The notes: generated by a model not told the origin, from the sequence alone. Positions 1 through 8,998 are shown, numbered from the stretch's first letter. The stretch: 64,000 nt of DNA from Kitasatospora sp. MAP12-44 (GCF_029892095.1 NZ_JARZAE010000004.1:1116001-1180000); one strand, 5' to 3'. Made by a program: numbers and translations.

Positions 1-2937
1 CGCAACGCGATCCTGATCGACCTCGGCGAGGCGCTGGAGTGGAAGGCGTCCCGGGTCACCCTGCGGCTGCGGATCGCGGACGGGCGGCTGGCGATGGTCG
101 GCGCCGACCGCAACCGCAAGGACGAGTTCACCGACCTCGGCCGGCCCGACCAGCTCGCGCTGCCGGCCGCGACCCGGCTGGCCGCGCTGATGGCGCCCTA
201 CCGGATCGGCGACTCGGCGGACGCCGGCGAGCCGCTGGCCACCGACTTCGACCTGACCGCCCTGCTGGGCATCCGCGACCTGCGCCAGCACGACGTGGCG
301 CAGCACTGGGCGCAGCGGACCCAGCACAACAAGCTGCGGGTGCCGCTGGGCCTGGGCGCCGACGGCAAGCCGGTGGACCTGGACATCAAGGAGTCCGCGC
401 AGGGCGGCATGGGCCCGCACGGCATGCTGATCGGCGCCACCGGCTCGGGCAAGTCCGAGCTGCTGCGGACCCTGGTGCTGGCGCTGGCGATCACGCACTC
501 CTCCGAGGTGCTGAACTTCGTCCTGGTCGACTTCAAGGGCGGCGCGACCTTCCTCGGCCTGGACGCGCTGCCGCACACCTCGGCGGTGATCACCAACCTG
601 GCCGACGAGGCCTCCCTGGTGGACCGGATGCGCGACACCCTGCACGGTGAGCTGGTGCGCCGCCAGGAGCTGCTGCGCTCGGCCGGCAACTACTCCTCGC
701 TCCTGGAGTACGAGAGCGCACGAGCCGCCGGCACGGCGCTCGACCCACTGCCGACACTCTTCGTGGTGGTCGACGAGTTCAGCGAACTGCTGGCCGCACA
801 CCGGGACTTCATGGAGCTGTTCATCATGATCGGCCGACTCGGCCGCTCCCTCGGGGTGCATCTGCTGCTCGCCTCGCAGCGGTTGGACGAGGGCCGGATG
901 AACGCCCTGGAGTCGCACCTGTCCTACCGGATCGGCCTGCGCACCTTCTCCGCCATGGAGAGCCGCGGCGTGCTCGGCGTGCCGGACGCCTACCAGCTGC
1001 CCTCGCAGCCCGGCAACGGCTTCCTGCGCAGCGACACCTCCACCCTGACCCGCTTCAAGGCCGCCTACGTCTCCGGCCCCTACCGCCCGCGCCGCCGCCC
1101 GGCCCAGCAGGCGGCGATCGCCGGCCAGGTCGTCGCGTACGGCACCGAGTACGTGCTGCCCCGGCACCGTCCGCTCATCGAGGAGGTGGAGCCGGCCGTC
1201 GAGGAGAGCGGCTCGCTGCTGGAGATCGCGGCGAGCAAGCTCTACGACGCGGGCCCGCCGGCCTACCGGGTCTGGCTCCCGCCGCTGGGGGTGCCGCCCA
1301 CGCTGGACGAGCTGCTGCCGCCGCTCGCCCCGCACCCCGAGCGCGGCCTGACCACCGAGGGCGCCGGGCGCGGCACCCTCACCGTCCCGGTCGGCCTGAT
1401 CGACCGGCCCTTCCACCAGCTGCGCGACCTGATGGTGGCCGACCTCTCGGCGGCCGGCGGCCACGTCGGCATCGCCGGCGGTCCGCAGAGCGGCAAGAGC
1501 ACCCTGCTGCGCACCCTGATCACCGGGCTTGCGCTCACCCACACCCCGCGCGAAGTCCAGTTCTACTGCCTGGACTTCGGCGGCGGCGCGCTCTCCTCGC
1601 TGCGCGGCCTGCCGCACATGGGCGGCATCACCGGGCGGCACGACCCCGAGCGGGTGCTGCGGACCGTCGCCGAGATCAACGGCATCCTGAACCGGCGCGA
1701 GCAGCGCTTCGCCGAGCTGGGCATCGACTCGATCGACTCCTTCCGGCGTCAGCGGGCAGCCGGCGAGCTCACCGACGACCCGCACGGTGACGTCTTCCTG
1801 GTGATCGACGGCTGGAACACCATCCGCCAGGAGTTCACCGACCTCGCGCCGGTGCTGACCCTGATCGCCCAGCGCGGCCTCAACTACGGCATCCACCTGA
1901 TCGTCGGCACGACGCGTTGGGGCGAGATCACCGGCGCGCTGCGCGACCTGCTCGGCACCCGCTTCGAACTGCGGCTGGGCGACCCGGTCGACTCCGTCAT
2001 CAACATGCGCGCCGCCGCCAAGGTGCCCAAGGTCCCCGGGCGCGGCCTGACGGACGAGCAACTGCACTTCCTGACCGCGCTGCCCCGGATGGACGGCTCC
2101 GGCAGCACCGACGACCTCGGCGAGGGCGTCGCCGACCTGGTGGACGCCATCGCCGACCACTGGACCGGCCCGCGCGCGCCCGAGGTCCGGATGCTCCCGC
2201 TGATGCTGGACGCCGCCACGCTGCCCGCCCCCGAGGGCCGGCTGCGGATCCCGATCGGCCTGGAGGACACCGCGATCGCCCCGCTCTGGCACGACTTCGA
2301 GGAGTCGCCGCACCTCATGGTGGTCGGCGACAGCGAGAGCGGCAAGACCAACCTGCTGCGCCTGGTCACCGCCGCCGTCACCACCGGCTACACCCCCGAC
2401 CAGGCCAGGATCATGCTGGTCGACTACCGGCGCGAGCTCTACGAGGCGGTGCCGGAGGACTACCGGCTCGGGTACGCGGTCGGGGTGGACGTGCTGCGCC
2501 AGATCGTGGACGGCGCGGCGCGCGCGATGCAGAACCGGGTGCCGGGCGCGGACATCTCGCCCGCCCAGCTGAAGCTGCGCGACTGGTGGCAGGGCCCGGA
2601 GCTGTTCATCGTGGTCGACGACTACGACCTGGTCGCCGTCTCCGGCGTCAACCACCCGTTCGCCGCGCTCTTCGACCACCTGGCGCAGGGCACCGAGCTG
2701 GGCCTGCACCTGATCGTGGCGCGCGGCGCCAACGGCATCGGGCGGGCGATGAGCGACCCGCTGCTGCGCAAGCTCCAGGAGATCAACACCCCTGCGGTGC
2801 TGCTCTCCTGCCCGCCCAGCGAGGGGTTCCTGTTCGGCAACGTCAAGCCCCGGCAGTTCCCGGCCGGGCGCGGTCTGCACATCACCCGGCGCCGGACCGT
2901 GCAGGTGCAGACCGGGCAGCTCGCCAAGGCGGAGTGA
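1..2937 (+). CDS. eccC: Type VII secretion ATPase EccC, 5'-truncated by window edge
   Basis: FtsK/SpoIIIE-family ATPase that drives export of WXG100 substrates through the ESX membrane complex. The reading frame is open from base 1, so the 978 visible residues lack the N-terminal membrane segments; full EccC proteins are about 1,300 residues. Three tandem ATPase domains are seen. Walker A motifs are GATGSGKS (about residue 145 of the visible part), GGPQSGKS (about 493) and GDSESGKT (about 775). Domain 1 has a full Walker B with catalytic Glu (FVVVDEF), whereas domains 2 and 3 have VIDGW and VVDDY and lack it. This matches the known EccC pattern in which only the first domain hydrolyses ATP efficiently and the others serve regulation and substrate binding. 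The next gene, 96 bases on in the same direction, is probably part of the same ESX locus. Confidence 0.95.
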   Translation, partial: RNAILIDLGEALEWKASRVTLRLRIADGRLAMVGADRNRKDEFTDLGRPDQLALPAATRLAALMAPYRIGDSADAGEPLATDFDLTALLGIRDLRQHDVAQHWAQRTQHNKLRVPLGLGADGKPVDLDIKESAQGGMGPHGMLIGATGSGKSELLRTLVLALAITHSSEVLNFVLVDFKGGATFLGLDALPHTSAVITNLADEASLVDRMRDTLHGELVRRQELLRSAGNYSSLLEYESARAAGTALDPLPTLFVVVDEFSELLAAHRDFMELFIMIGRLGRSLGVHLLLASQRLDEGRMNALESHLSYRIGLRTFSAMESRGVLGVPDAYQLPSQPGNGFLRSDTSTLTRFKAAYVSGPYRPRRRPAQQAAIAGQVVAYGTEYVLPRHRPLIEEVEPAVEESGSLLEIAASKLYDAGPPAYRVWLPPLGVPPTLDELLPPLAPHPERGLTTEGAGRGTLTVPVGLIDRPFHQLRDLMVADLSAAGGHVGIAGGPQSGKSTLLRTLITGLALTHTPREVQFYCLDFGGGALSSLRGLPHMGGITGRHDPERVLRTVAEINGILNRREQRFAELGIDSIDSFRRQRAAGELTDDPHGDVFLVIDGWNTIRQEFTDLAPVLTLIAQRGLNYGIHLIVGTTRWGEITGALRDLLGTRFELRLGDPVDSVINMRAAAKVPKVPGRGLTDEQLHFLTALPRMDGSGSTDDLGEGVADLVDAIADHWTGPRAPEVRMLPLMLDAATLPAPEGRLRIPIGLEDTAIAPLWHDFEESPHLMVVGDSESGKTNLLRLVTAAVTTGYTPDQARIMLVDYRRELYEAVPEDYRLGYAVGVDVLRQIVDGAARAMQNRVPGADISPAQLKLRDWWQGPELFIVVDDYDLVAVSGVNHPFAALFDHLAQGTELGLHLIVARGANGIGRAMSDPLLRKLQEINTPAVLLSCPPSEGFLFGNVKPRQFPAGRGLHITRRRTVQVQTGQLAKAE

Positions 2938-3033
2938 ACCGGGCGCGGCGCGCGGGACGTAGTTCCCGGTGGGGTCCGGCGGTTCCAGCGCCATGCCCCC
3001 AACCGACCCGTCATCGAGCAGTGGAGGCAGGCG

Positions 3034-5394
3034 ATGCCCGCGTCGACCCCGCACGTCACCGGGGAGCCCGCCGGCGCCCCGGCATCCCGATCGCCGCTGC
3101 GGACCCTGCGGTCACTGGGACGGGGGCGCGGGCGAGCCCCCGTCCCCGCGACGCTGCGCGCGGTGGGCCCGCACTTCGTCATCAGCGGCCAGGACGACGA
3201 CGGGCTGACGGCGGCGCTCGGCCGGCTGCGGGCCGACCCGGATGCCCTCGTCCTGGTGGCCGCGGCGGCCGACGCGGCGCCGGTGCTGCGCGAGCAGCTG
3301 CCGGAGCTCGCCCGGGTCGCGGCCACCAGGGGCGCCGGCCTGCTGGTGCTGGCCGCGTCCGGGCTGGCCGCCCCCGGTGCGGACGGCGGCCCCCGGGGGG
3401 CCGAGCGCGTCGCGGAGCTGGCCGGGCTGCCGGTCGTCGCGCCGGACGGCCCGGTCTCGATCCAGCCGGACGGCACGCTGCTGGCGACCGGCTCCTGGTG
3501 GCGCTGCCCGCCCGGCAGGCCGGCCGAACAGCTGGGCGCACGCTGGCCGTTGCCGCACCCGTCGGCGCATCCCTCGGCACATCCCTCTGCGCTGCCGACG
3601 CCGGCCACTCCCCCGGCCTCTCTCCCCTCCAACGAGCCGCCCAGGCGGCCGGACGCCGAGCCGGACTGGACCGAACTCCTCGGCCCAGACGGCCCCTTGG
3701 TCTCCCGACTGCCCTCCGGATACTGGCTGCGGGCCTCGGATCCCGCACCGGGCTTCCACTCCACCGCACTTGAGGCCGTGTCCGCCGCACCGGGCAGCTA
3801 CGCCCTGGTCGTCGGCCATCCGACCGACCCACTGCTACCAGCCCACCAACTCGCCACCGCCGCACGCCACTTGTCCGCGCACGGCGGCGCTCCGCTGCTC
3901 AGCGCCCCCTGGGCCGGCCCGGTGGAGCTGATCGCGCTGGCCGCCGAACTCGCCGACCAGCTGCGCCGGGACGTCCGGGTCGCGGTCGGCCTGCCGATGC
4001 GGACCGTGGACGGCCGGTCGTCCCGGCTGCTCCACGCCGACGGCAGCCTCGGCTGGGAGCCCTTCCTCGTCGAGCTGACCGCCTGCGTCGACCGCCAACA
4101 GGTGGTCCCCACCGCGTGGCGCAACCGGCCCGAGCGCTGGATCCCGTGCGGACCGGCCCGCTTCACCGCCATGCCGGGCTGGCAACTGGAGGCCGTACCG
4201 GCCGGGCTCTGGCTGCGCCCGGACGACCCGCAGGACTCGGCGCCCCGGCTGCTCGCCGCCGACCCCGGCCGACCGCTGCTGATCGTCGGCACGCGGGACC
4301 TGCCGGTCGGCTCCGAGGTGTGGGAGGAGCTGGGTGAACTCCTGGGCGGGATACCCAAGTTCGGCGACGCCCGGCTCGGGCTGCTGGTCGTCGGCAGCAT
4401 CGCCGACCCGGCGTCCGAGGCCATCGCCCGCTTCAGCGCCCGGCTGCACAAGCTCGACTGGACGGACCCCGAGCCGCTCCCCGCTGCCCCCGCAACCATC
4501 CCCACCCCTCCGCCGGCCCCCGAACCCACACCTGCGCCCGAACCCGAACCCTCACCCCCCGCCCTGCCCACTCCTTCCCTCCCCACTCCCCCCGCTCCCC
4601 CCACCCTCCCCATCCCCGCCTCCCCCACCGCCACAGCGCCGCGCACCAGCACCCCCGCCGAGCGCACCGCCGTCAAGTCCCTCCTCGGCGAACGCTTCCA
4701 GCGCCTCGCAAGCCGCGCCGACCAGGCCGCGACCCGGCTCCCCTCCCTGCGCTCCTCCTTGCACGACGACCTCAAACCCGACCTGGTCGCCGTCCTGCTG
4801 CACCACCTCGACGCCGACGCCCCGGGCTCACGCGCCGAACTCGCCCTCGCCGCAAGGAACTCCGCCCCCGGACCGCTCACCCCGGTGCTGGCCTGCCTGT
4901 CCTCCGGACTGCGCCGCTTCCCCAGTCACCACGGCGCCGTCCTGCTCGGCGCCCACGCCGGCCCTGACGAGCTGCGCCACTACACCCCGGGGGCCACCCT
5001 CACCGAGCCCGCGCCACTCTCCGGATTCCCCGCCCTCGACGTCGAGTTGGGCACACCCATCGAGTTCGCCGCGTGGTCCGTGACCGGCCGCCGCACCGCG
5101 GTCTTCGCAGCGCTCGGCGCGGAGCCCGAGGTGGTCTTCGCACCGGGCACCCGCTTCTCCGTCCTGGCCGTCACCCCGGGCTCCACCCCCGAGCACCCCA
5201 CCCGGGTGCTGCTGCGCGAACTGGGCCCCAGCGCACCGGAGTCCGCCGAGCAGCACCCCGCCGTCCGCGACCAGCTCGCCCTCGATCGCCTGCTCGGCTG
5301 GCTCGCCCGCCGCGACGCCCTCGCCCCCGCCGAACGCCGCCCCCTCCCCCACCCGTCCCGCCAACTCCTCACCCCCGGCGTCGCCCCCGCTTGA
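3034..5394 (+). CDS. T7SS-locus protein with C-terminal ART-like domain
   Basis: 786-residue protein without signal peptide or clear membrane segment, following eccC. The N-terminal two thirds hold alternating beta/alpha segments with an internal repeat: GYWLRASDP near residue 230 and GLWLRPDDP near 392 each open a similar stretch. A long Pro-rich linker (about 480-540) leads to a C-terminal domain of about 240 residues. Its last part reads like the end of a mono-ADP-ribosyltransferase fold: a YTPGATL element, then FAAWSVTGRRT in the position of the STS strand, then VVFAPGTRFSVL and VLLREL. The usual NAD-contacting Arg position reads AVLLG rather than YRG, so catalysis is doubtful. The ART call is inference from pattern; the T7SS link is from gene position. 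It could be a cytosolic ESX accessory factor or an effector-like protein. Confidence 0.7.
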   Translation: MPASTPHVTGEPAGAPASRSPLRTLRSLGRGRGRAPVPATLRAVGPHFVISGQDDDGLTAALGRLRADPDALVLVAAAADAAPVLREQLPELARVAATRGAGLLVLAASGLAAPGADGGPRGAERVAELAGLPVVAPDGPVSIQPDGTLLATGSWWRCPPGRPAEQLGARWPLPHPSAHPSAHPSALPTPATPPASLPSNEPPRRPDAEPDWTELLGPDGPLVSRLPSGYWLRASDPAPGFHSTALEAVSAAPGSYALVVGHPTDPLLPAHQLATAARHLSAHGGAPLLSAPWAGPVELIALAAELADQLRRDVRVAVGLPMRTVDGRSSRLLHADGSLGWEPFLVELTACVDRQQVVPTAWRNRPERWIPCGPARFTAMPGWQLEAVPAGLWLRPDDPQDSAPRLLAADPGRPLLIVGTRDLPVGSEVWEELGELLGGIPKFGDARLGLLVVGSIADPASEAIARFSARLHKLDWTDPEPLPAAPATIPTPPPAPEPTPAPEPEPSPPALPTPSLPTPPAPPTLPIPASPTATAPRTSTPAERTAVKSLLGERFQRLASRADQAATRLPSLRSSLHDDLKPDLVAVLLHHLDADAPGSRAELALAARNSAPGPLTPVLACLSSGLRRFPSHHGAVLLGAHAGPDELRHYTPGATLTEPAPLSGFPALDVELGTPIEFAAWSVTGRRTAVFAALGAEPEVVFAPGTRFSVLAVTPGSTPEHPTRVLLRELGPSAPESAEQHPAVRDQLALDRLLGWLARRDALAPAERRPLPHPSRQLLTPGVAPA

Positions 5395-5437
5395 CGCCTC
5401 AGGCTTCACGCTCCCGCAGCGTCTTCAGTCAAGTCCC

Positions 5438-6073
5438 TTGTCCCAATTGGTGCGGGATCCTCGTCAACCGCCTCACCTTCAGCATCCAGACCATCACCGC
5501 CTGCCCCCCATTCCCGGCTCGGCAGGCGCCCTCCCCACGAGCTGCACCCTCACCAAGCAAGGGTCACCCCTCTACTGGACGCTCGGGGTCACCCTCGCCT
5601 ACGCCGCGACCGCGTTCTTCTACATCCGCCGCTCCAACAACCGCGGCGTCGGAACCCCGATCCGGCCCTACGTCCTCGCCGGGATCGCCCTCGTCGCCCT
5701 GATGGCCGCCACCGAGTTCTGGGCCGGCCGGCACGGGACGCCGCCGCCCGGCGCCCCGCTCGACTTCTGGGGCCTGCACCTCGACCCCGCCGCCGGGCCG
5801 ACCCAGTTCCTCGAACGGTTCACCGGAGCGGCCGCATCCGTCGGACTGCCGCTGCTGGTGCTGTCCTGGGTGAAACGCAGCCGCGCCCTGCTGCTCGTCG
5901 CCCTGGCCTACCTGGCAATCGAACTGGCGCCGATCTCCACCGGCTGGGCGGGAATCGCCCCCACCTCACCCTGGTCGACCCTGCCCCGCCTGGCCGTCCC
6001 CGGCGTGTTCCTCCTGCTCGGCGCCCTCGGCTTCGCCCTGACCCAGCTGCCCCGTCAGCGCGACGCGTCATGA
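5438..6073 (+). CDS. Putative four-TM membrane protein of unknown function
   Basis: 211 residues from a TTG start. Four hydrophobic segments are visible from about residue 45: around YWTLGVTLAYAATAFFYI, the VLAGIALVALMAA stretch, VGLPLLVLSWV followed by LLLVALAYLAIEL, and the VPGVFLLLGALGFAL end. I do not recognise a family. The first 40 residues (Pro/His-rich, no ribosome-binding site seen) do not look like protein, so the true start may be later, or the N-terminus may be truncated relative to relatives. Its stop overlaps the start of the downstream winged-helix regulator (ATGA at 6070), so the two are almost certainly co-translated and may act together, the membrane protein being the regulator's target or sensor. 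Confidence 0.7.
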   Translation: MSQLVRDPRQPPHLQHPDHHRLPPIPGSAGALPTSCTLTKQGSPLYWTLGVTLAYAATAFFYIRRSNNRGVGTPIRPYVLAGIALVALMAATEFWAGRHGTPPPGAPLDFWGLHLDPAAGPTQFLERFTGAAASVGLPLLVLSWVKRSRALLLVALAYLAIELAPISTGWAGIAPTSPWSTLPRLAVPGVFLLLGALGFALTQLPRQRDAS

Positions 6074-6414
6074 CCACCGAGCCCACCACCGAACCCGATC
6101 AGCACCCCGTCAACAGCCTCGACGACGTGGTCCACCAGCGCATCCGCCTCGGCATCCTCACGGTCGCCCACCAGGCACGCCGTGTCGAGTTCGGCTTCCT
6201 GCGCACGGCACTCGGTCTCACCGCCGGAAACCTCAGCCAGCACCTGGCCGTCCTGGAGAAGGCCGGACTGATCCACATCGAGAAGGGCTACGAGGGCAAA
6301 CGCCCCCGCACCTGGCTCTCCCTCACGCCCGCCGGCAGCGAGGCCCTCCAGGACGAAGTCACCCACCTCAAACGCCTCATCCACCAGATCGAGCAGGAGA
6401 TGCCTGTGCCGTGA
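6070..6414 (+). CDS. Winged-helix transcriptional regulator (HTH_34/MarR-ArsR-like)
   Basis: 114-residue DNA-binding protein. The winged-helix core spans about residues 20-95: helices around RLGILTVAHQA and LRTALGLTAGNLSQHLAVLE (recognition helix), then a wing with KGYEGKRPRTWLSLTPAG, typical of the PF13601 family. A short C-terminal helix (LKRLIHQIEQEM) could dimerise. The ATG overlaps the stop of the upstream membrane protein gene by four bases. A strong hairpin terminator follows within 40 bases. Target unknown; members of this family often control a co-transcribed membrane protein. Confidence 0.88.
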   Translation: MTTEPTTEPDQHPVNSLDDVVHQRIRLGILTVAHQARRVEFGFLRTALGLTAGNLSQHLAVLEKAGLIHIEKGYEGKRPRTWLSLTPAGSEALQDEVTHLKRLIHQIEQEMPVP

Positions 6415-6450
6415 CAATCGCAGGGGCCCGCGACCACGACACCCAAACGC

Positions 6451-6489
6451 CGTGGCCTGCGGATCCCCGATCGGGATCCGCAGGCCACG
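6451..6489. terminator. Bidirectional hairpin terminator
   Basis: Perfect inverted repeat with 17-base arms (6451-6467 and 6473-6489) and a five-base CGATC loop. It lies between the convergent ends of the winged-helix regulator (stop at 6414) and the FG-GAP protein (stop at 6507). No long T run follows, as is common for high-G+C terminators. Confidence 0.85.
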
Positions 6490-6504
6490 GGAGAGAGCGG
6501 TGGC

Positions 6505-7310
6505 GGTCAGGAGCCGAAGCCGGACCACTGACCCGTGTTGCCAAGCATGTAAATACCACTGTCAGCGAGGTGGCCGGTGCCGTCGTTGGTGTAGAGCTTG
6601 AGGTTGTTATTGGCATCGATGCCAGCGATGTCAATGTGGCCGTCACCGAGGAAATCACCGGCGACCACGCTGCGGAAGCCGGACCACAGACCGGTGTTAC
6701 CGAGCATGTAGATACCGCTGTCGGCGAGGTGGCCGGTACCGTCGTTGGTGTAGAGCTTCAGGTTGTTGTTGGCATCGATGCCAGCGATGTCAATGTGACC
6801 GTCACCGAGGAAATCACCCGCAGTGATCTGCTTGAAACCGGACCACTGACCAGTGTTGCCCAGCATGTAGATACCGCTGTCAGCCAAGTGGCCCGTACCG
6901 TCGTTGGTGTAGAGCTTCAGGTTGTTGTTGGCATCGATGCCAGCGATGTCAATGTGACCGTCACCCAGGAAATCACCCGCAGTGATCTGCTTGAAACCGG
7001 ACCACTGACCAGTGTTGCCCAGCATGTAGATACCGCTGTCAGCCAAGTGGCCCGTACCGTCGTTGGTGTAGAGCTTCAGGTTGTTGTTGGCATCGATGCC
7101 AGCGATGTCAATGTGACCGTCACCCAGGAAATCACCCGCAGTGATCTGCTTGAAACCGGACCACTGACCAGTGTTGCCCAGCATGTAGATACCGCTGTCA
7201 GCCAAGTGGCCCGTACCGTCGTTGGTGTAGAGCTTCAGGTTGTTGTTGGCATCGATGCCAGCGATGTCGATATGGCCATCACCGAGGAAATCACCCGCGG
7301 CCAGGCGGGC
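6505..7310. repeat. Tandem 159-bp repeats encoding FG-GAP units
   Basis: Five in-frame 159-bp units. Units at 6823-6981 and 6982-7140 are identical. The unit from 7141 is identical to them for about its first 128 bases. The outer units (6505-6663 and 6664-6822) have diverged by scattered substitutions. This pattern indicates recent unequal exchange or duplication in the middle of the array. Confidence 0.93.
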
Positions 7311-8240
7311 CATCCCTGTCGAATTGCCGACGGTGACACCGATCGCGGCGTAGGTGTGGTTGGCGTTGTCGATCTCGTTGGCGACGGGCTGGACGGAGTA
7401 GCTGCCGGCGGCCAGGGCGGCGGTGCTCCAGGAGTAGGCGTACCCGGTGGTATTGGGGCTGGTGGGTCCGCCGCCGGCGCGGAAGGTCTGGTTGTATCCG
7501 TTCGGCCCGGTGATGGTGTAGTTGAGGTAGTTGATGAAGCCGTTGGCGGTGACGGTGGAGGTCAGGTTGACCGTGCTGCCGCTCTGCTGGGCGTTGGCGG
7601 TGACGTTGAATCCGGCGGGGATGGCAGGGGCGAGGTTCTTGGAGCGCAGGAGTTCGTAGGAGCTCTTGGCGTAGCCGTCGATGGAGCTGTCGCTGGTACT
7701 GGCGGCGTATTCGCCGGTGAGGACGCTGGAGTTGTCCTCGGCGATGTAGTTGAAGGTGCCGGCGGACTGGTTGATCCAACCGGCGAAGAGGTTGATGTGC
7801 TGTCCGGCGACAGCGAGTGCGTCGCCGGGCTGCAGCTGGGACCAGCTGGTCAGCTTGGTGCTGTAGGTGGAGGCGTCGATGCCCGGGGAGGGGTTGGTGA
7901 CCGCCGGGCTGCTGGTCAGCTGCCAGGCCATGTCGACCAGGCCACCGCAGTCGGTGCGGTAGGGGCCGCCGACCTCGGCGTCGGAGAAGGACTGTCCCTG
8001 GTTGTAGGTCACCTTGTGGGAGACCCAGTCCAGGGCGCGGGTGACCATCTGAGCGCCGGTCAGCTTCGCGCCGACCCCGGTGCCCAGCGTTCCGGTGGAG
8101 GTCGGGGTCATGCTCCCGCTGCTGTAGTAGCTGCCGGTGTCGGCTGAGGCGGGCCCGGCGACGATCAGGCCGGCGGCCACCGCGATGGCGGCGAGGGTCG
8201 CGGTGCGGGAGCCGGCACGAGGAGAGATCTTGATGCTCAT
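6507..8240 (-). CDS. Secreted NlpC/P60-like protein with five FG-GAP/VCBS repeats
   Basis: 577 residues. A Sec signal peptide ends near residue 33 (GPASA-DTG). Residues about 55-215 resemble a papain-like NlpC/P60 or amidase fold, with candidate catalytic Cys in YRTDCGGLVDMAW and His in GQHINLFAG. An Ig-like stretch follows (about 220-310). The C-terminus (about 312-577) is five tandem 53-residue repeats, each starting AGDFLGDGHIDIAGID, a calcium-binding FG-GAP/VCBS signature that would build a beta-propeller. Start ATG at 8240 is preceded by AAGGA. Extracellular cell-wall hydrolysis or carbohydrate binding is inferred. The convergent terminator at 6451-6489 lies just past the stop. Confidence 0.88.
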   Translation of the reverse strand: MSIKISPRAGSRTATLAAIAVAAGLIVAGPASADTGSYYSSGSMTPTSTGTLGTGVGAKLTGAQMVTRALDWVSHKVTYNQGQSFSDAEVGGPYRTDCGGLVDMAWQLTSSPAVTNPSPGIDASTYSTKLTSWSQLQPGDALAVAGQHINLFAGWINQSAGTFNYIAEDNSSVLTGEYAASTSDSSIDGYAKSSYELLRSKNLAPAIPAGFNVTANAQQSGSTVNLTSTVTANGFINYLNYTITGPNGYNQTFRAGGGPTSPNTTGYAYSWSTAALAAGSYSVQPVANEIDNANHTYAAIGVTVGNSTGMARLAAGDFLGDGHIDIAGIDANNNLKLYTNDGTGHLADSGIYMLGNTGQWSGFKQITAGDFLGDGHIDIAGIDANNNLKLYTNDGTGHLADSGIYMLGNTGQWSGFKQITAGDFLGDGHIDIAGIDANNNLKLYTNDGTGHLADSGIYMLGNTGQWSGFKQITAGDFLGDGHIDIAGIDANNNLKLYTNDGTGHLADSGIYMLGNTGLWSGFRSVVAGDFLGDGHIDIAGIDANNNLKLYTNDGTGHLADSGIYMLGNTGQWSGFGS

Positions 8241-8463
8241 GGCAGTGGAGTCCTTCGGTTGATGGTGGAGGCGTTGGCGACGGCCGTCCTGCAGGTACGG
8301 CGGTCGCGTGACGGCACAGGGATGGCCGGTGCCTGGCGGTGAGTGCGGAAACGTGAAGCAGAGGGACCGGGTCGGGGCGGCTGGAGTTGCGGCTGCCCTG
8401 CAGGAGCAGCCCTCGACAGCGGCCGCGGTGGCGGCTCGGCTCGGCTCGGGAGGTGCGGGGGAC

Positions 8464-8481
8464 GCTGTCCTGCAGGACAGC
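8464..8481. terminator. Perfect 18-bp palindrome, possible hairpin terminator
   Basis: GCTGTCCTGCAGGACAGC is an exact dyad 17 bases past the stop of the minus-strand gene at 8498-8809 and upstream of the FG-GAP gene. It could end the small-peptide operon. It could equally be a protein-binding site in the promoter region of the FG-GAP gene (8241-8497). A related CTGCAG-centred stretch occurs near 8288. The assignment is tentative. Confidence 0.4.
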
Positions 8482-8497
8482 GGTCACGGGGCGGCCG

Positions 8498-8809
8498 TCA
8501 GAGCCGGGTGGCGACTGGCTCCACCGGCGGAAGGTAGCGGCGTTGCATGAGCGGTGAACCTTGGTGGCTGCGGTGCAGGAGTGCGGCGGCGCGCCGTTCG
8601 GCGCTGCCGTCCTTGTCAGCACCGTCGCAGGGGAGGAAGAAGAGGAGGAGGTCGACCCGGTTGGGTTCGATGCCGCCGCCGGCGTGTTCGAGGCGGTCCT
8701 CAGGGGCCGCGTGTGCCCACAGGACGTCCACCACCTCGCCGACCTCGGCCCCATGAGGCCTGTCATCAGCCGCCTGGCGGCGCATCAAGGAGGCGTAGAC
8801 GATGTCCAT
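8498..8809 (-). CDS. Small conserved hypothetical protein
   Basis: 103 residues, opening MDIVYASLMRRQ and ending with the run SPLMQRRYLPPVEP. It is mildly acidic in the middle (HGAEVGEVVDVLWAHAAPED) with no membrane segment. The amino-acid pattern looks like genuine protein, and I have a general impression of short Streptomyces proteins ending in a similar SPLLxRRYLPP motif, but I cannot name a family or function. Its ATG lies seven bases past the stop of the upstream 60-residue secreted peptide, with the ribosome-binding region inside that coding end, so translation is probably coupled. It may support export, modification or perception of that peptide (inference). Confidence 0.65.
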   Translation of the reverse strand: MDIVYASLMRRQAADDRPHGAEVGEVVDVLWAHAAPEDRLEHAGGGIEPNRVDLLLFFLPCDGADKDGSAERRAAALLHRSHQGSPLMQRRYLPPVEPVATRL

Positions 8810-8815
8810 CCGAGG

Positions 8816-8998
8816 TCAGCCCCAGGTGCCGTTGCCCGGAGTGACCGTCGCGGTGGGCGTGGTCGCGGCGGCGGCCTGGGCGGTGATCGCGGCGGCGGCG
8901 TTGGCGGGCTGGGCGACGGCGGCGGAGGACATCAGGGCGACGGTGCCGATGGCGAGGGCGGCGACCGCGGCGGCCTGGGCGATGCGGGTGCGGATCAT
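8816..8998 (-). CDS. Small secreted peptide (60 aa precursor)
   Basis: Sixty-residue product starting MIRTRIAQAAAVAALAIGT. It has a positively charged N-terminus, a hydrophobic core and signal-peptidase-like sites (SSAAVAQ, ANAAAA). The predicted mature part is very short, Ala/Thr-rich, and ends TVTPGNGTWG. AAGGGAA precedes the ATG at 8998. The frame is open upstream to 9133, but the extra N-terminus would bury the signal peptide, so the shorter start is preferred. It sits between a coupled downstream gene and a divergent TrmB/LuxR-type regulator. Such an arrangement fits an exported signalling or surface peptide; no known family is recognised. Confidence 0.7.
   Translation of the reverse strand: MIRTRIAQAAAVAALAIGTVALMSSAAVAQPANAAAAITAQAAAATTPTATVTPGNGTWG

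Noticed and set aside
6411..8147. 578-codon plus-strand frame with internal repeats
   Set aside because: The repeats are only the complement of the FG-GAP array; the minus-strand frame has a signal peptide and a recognisable fold.
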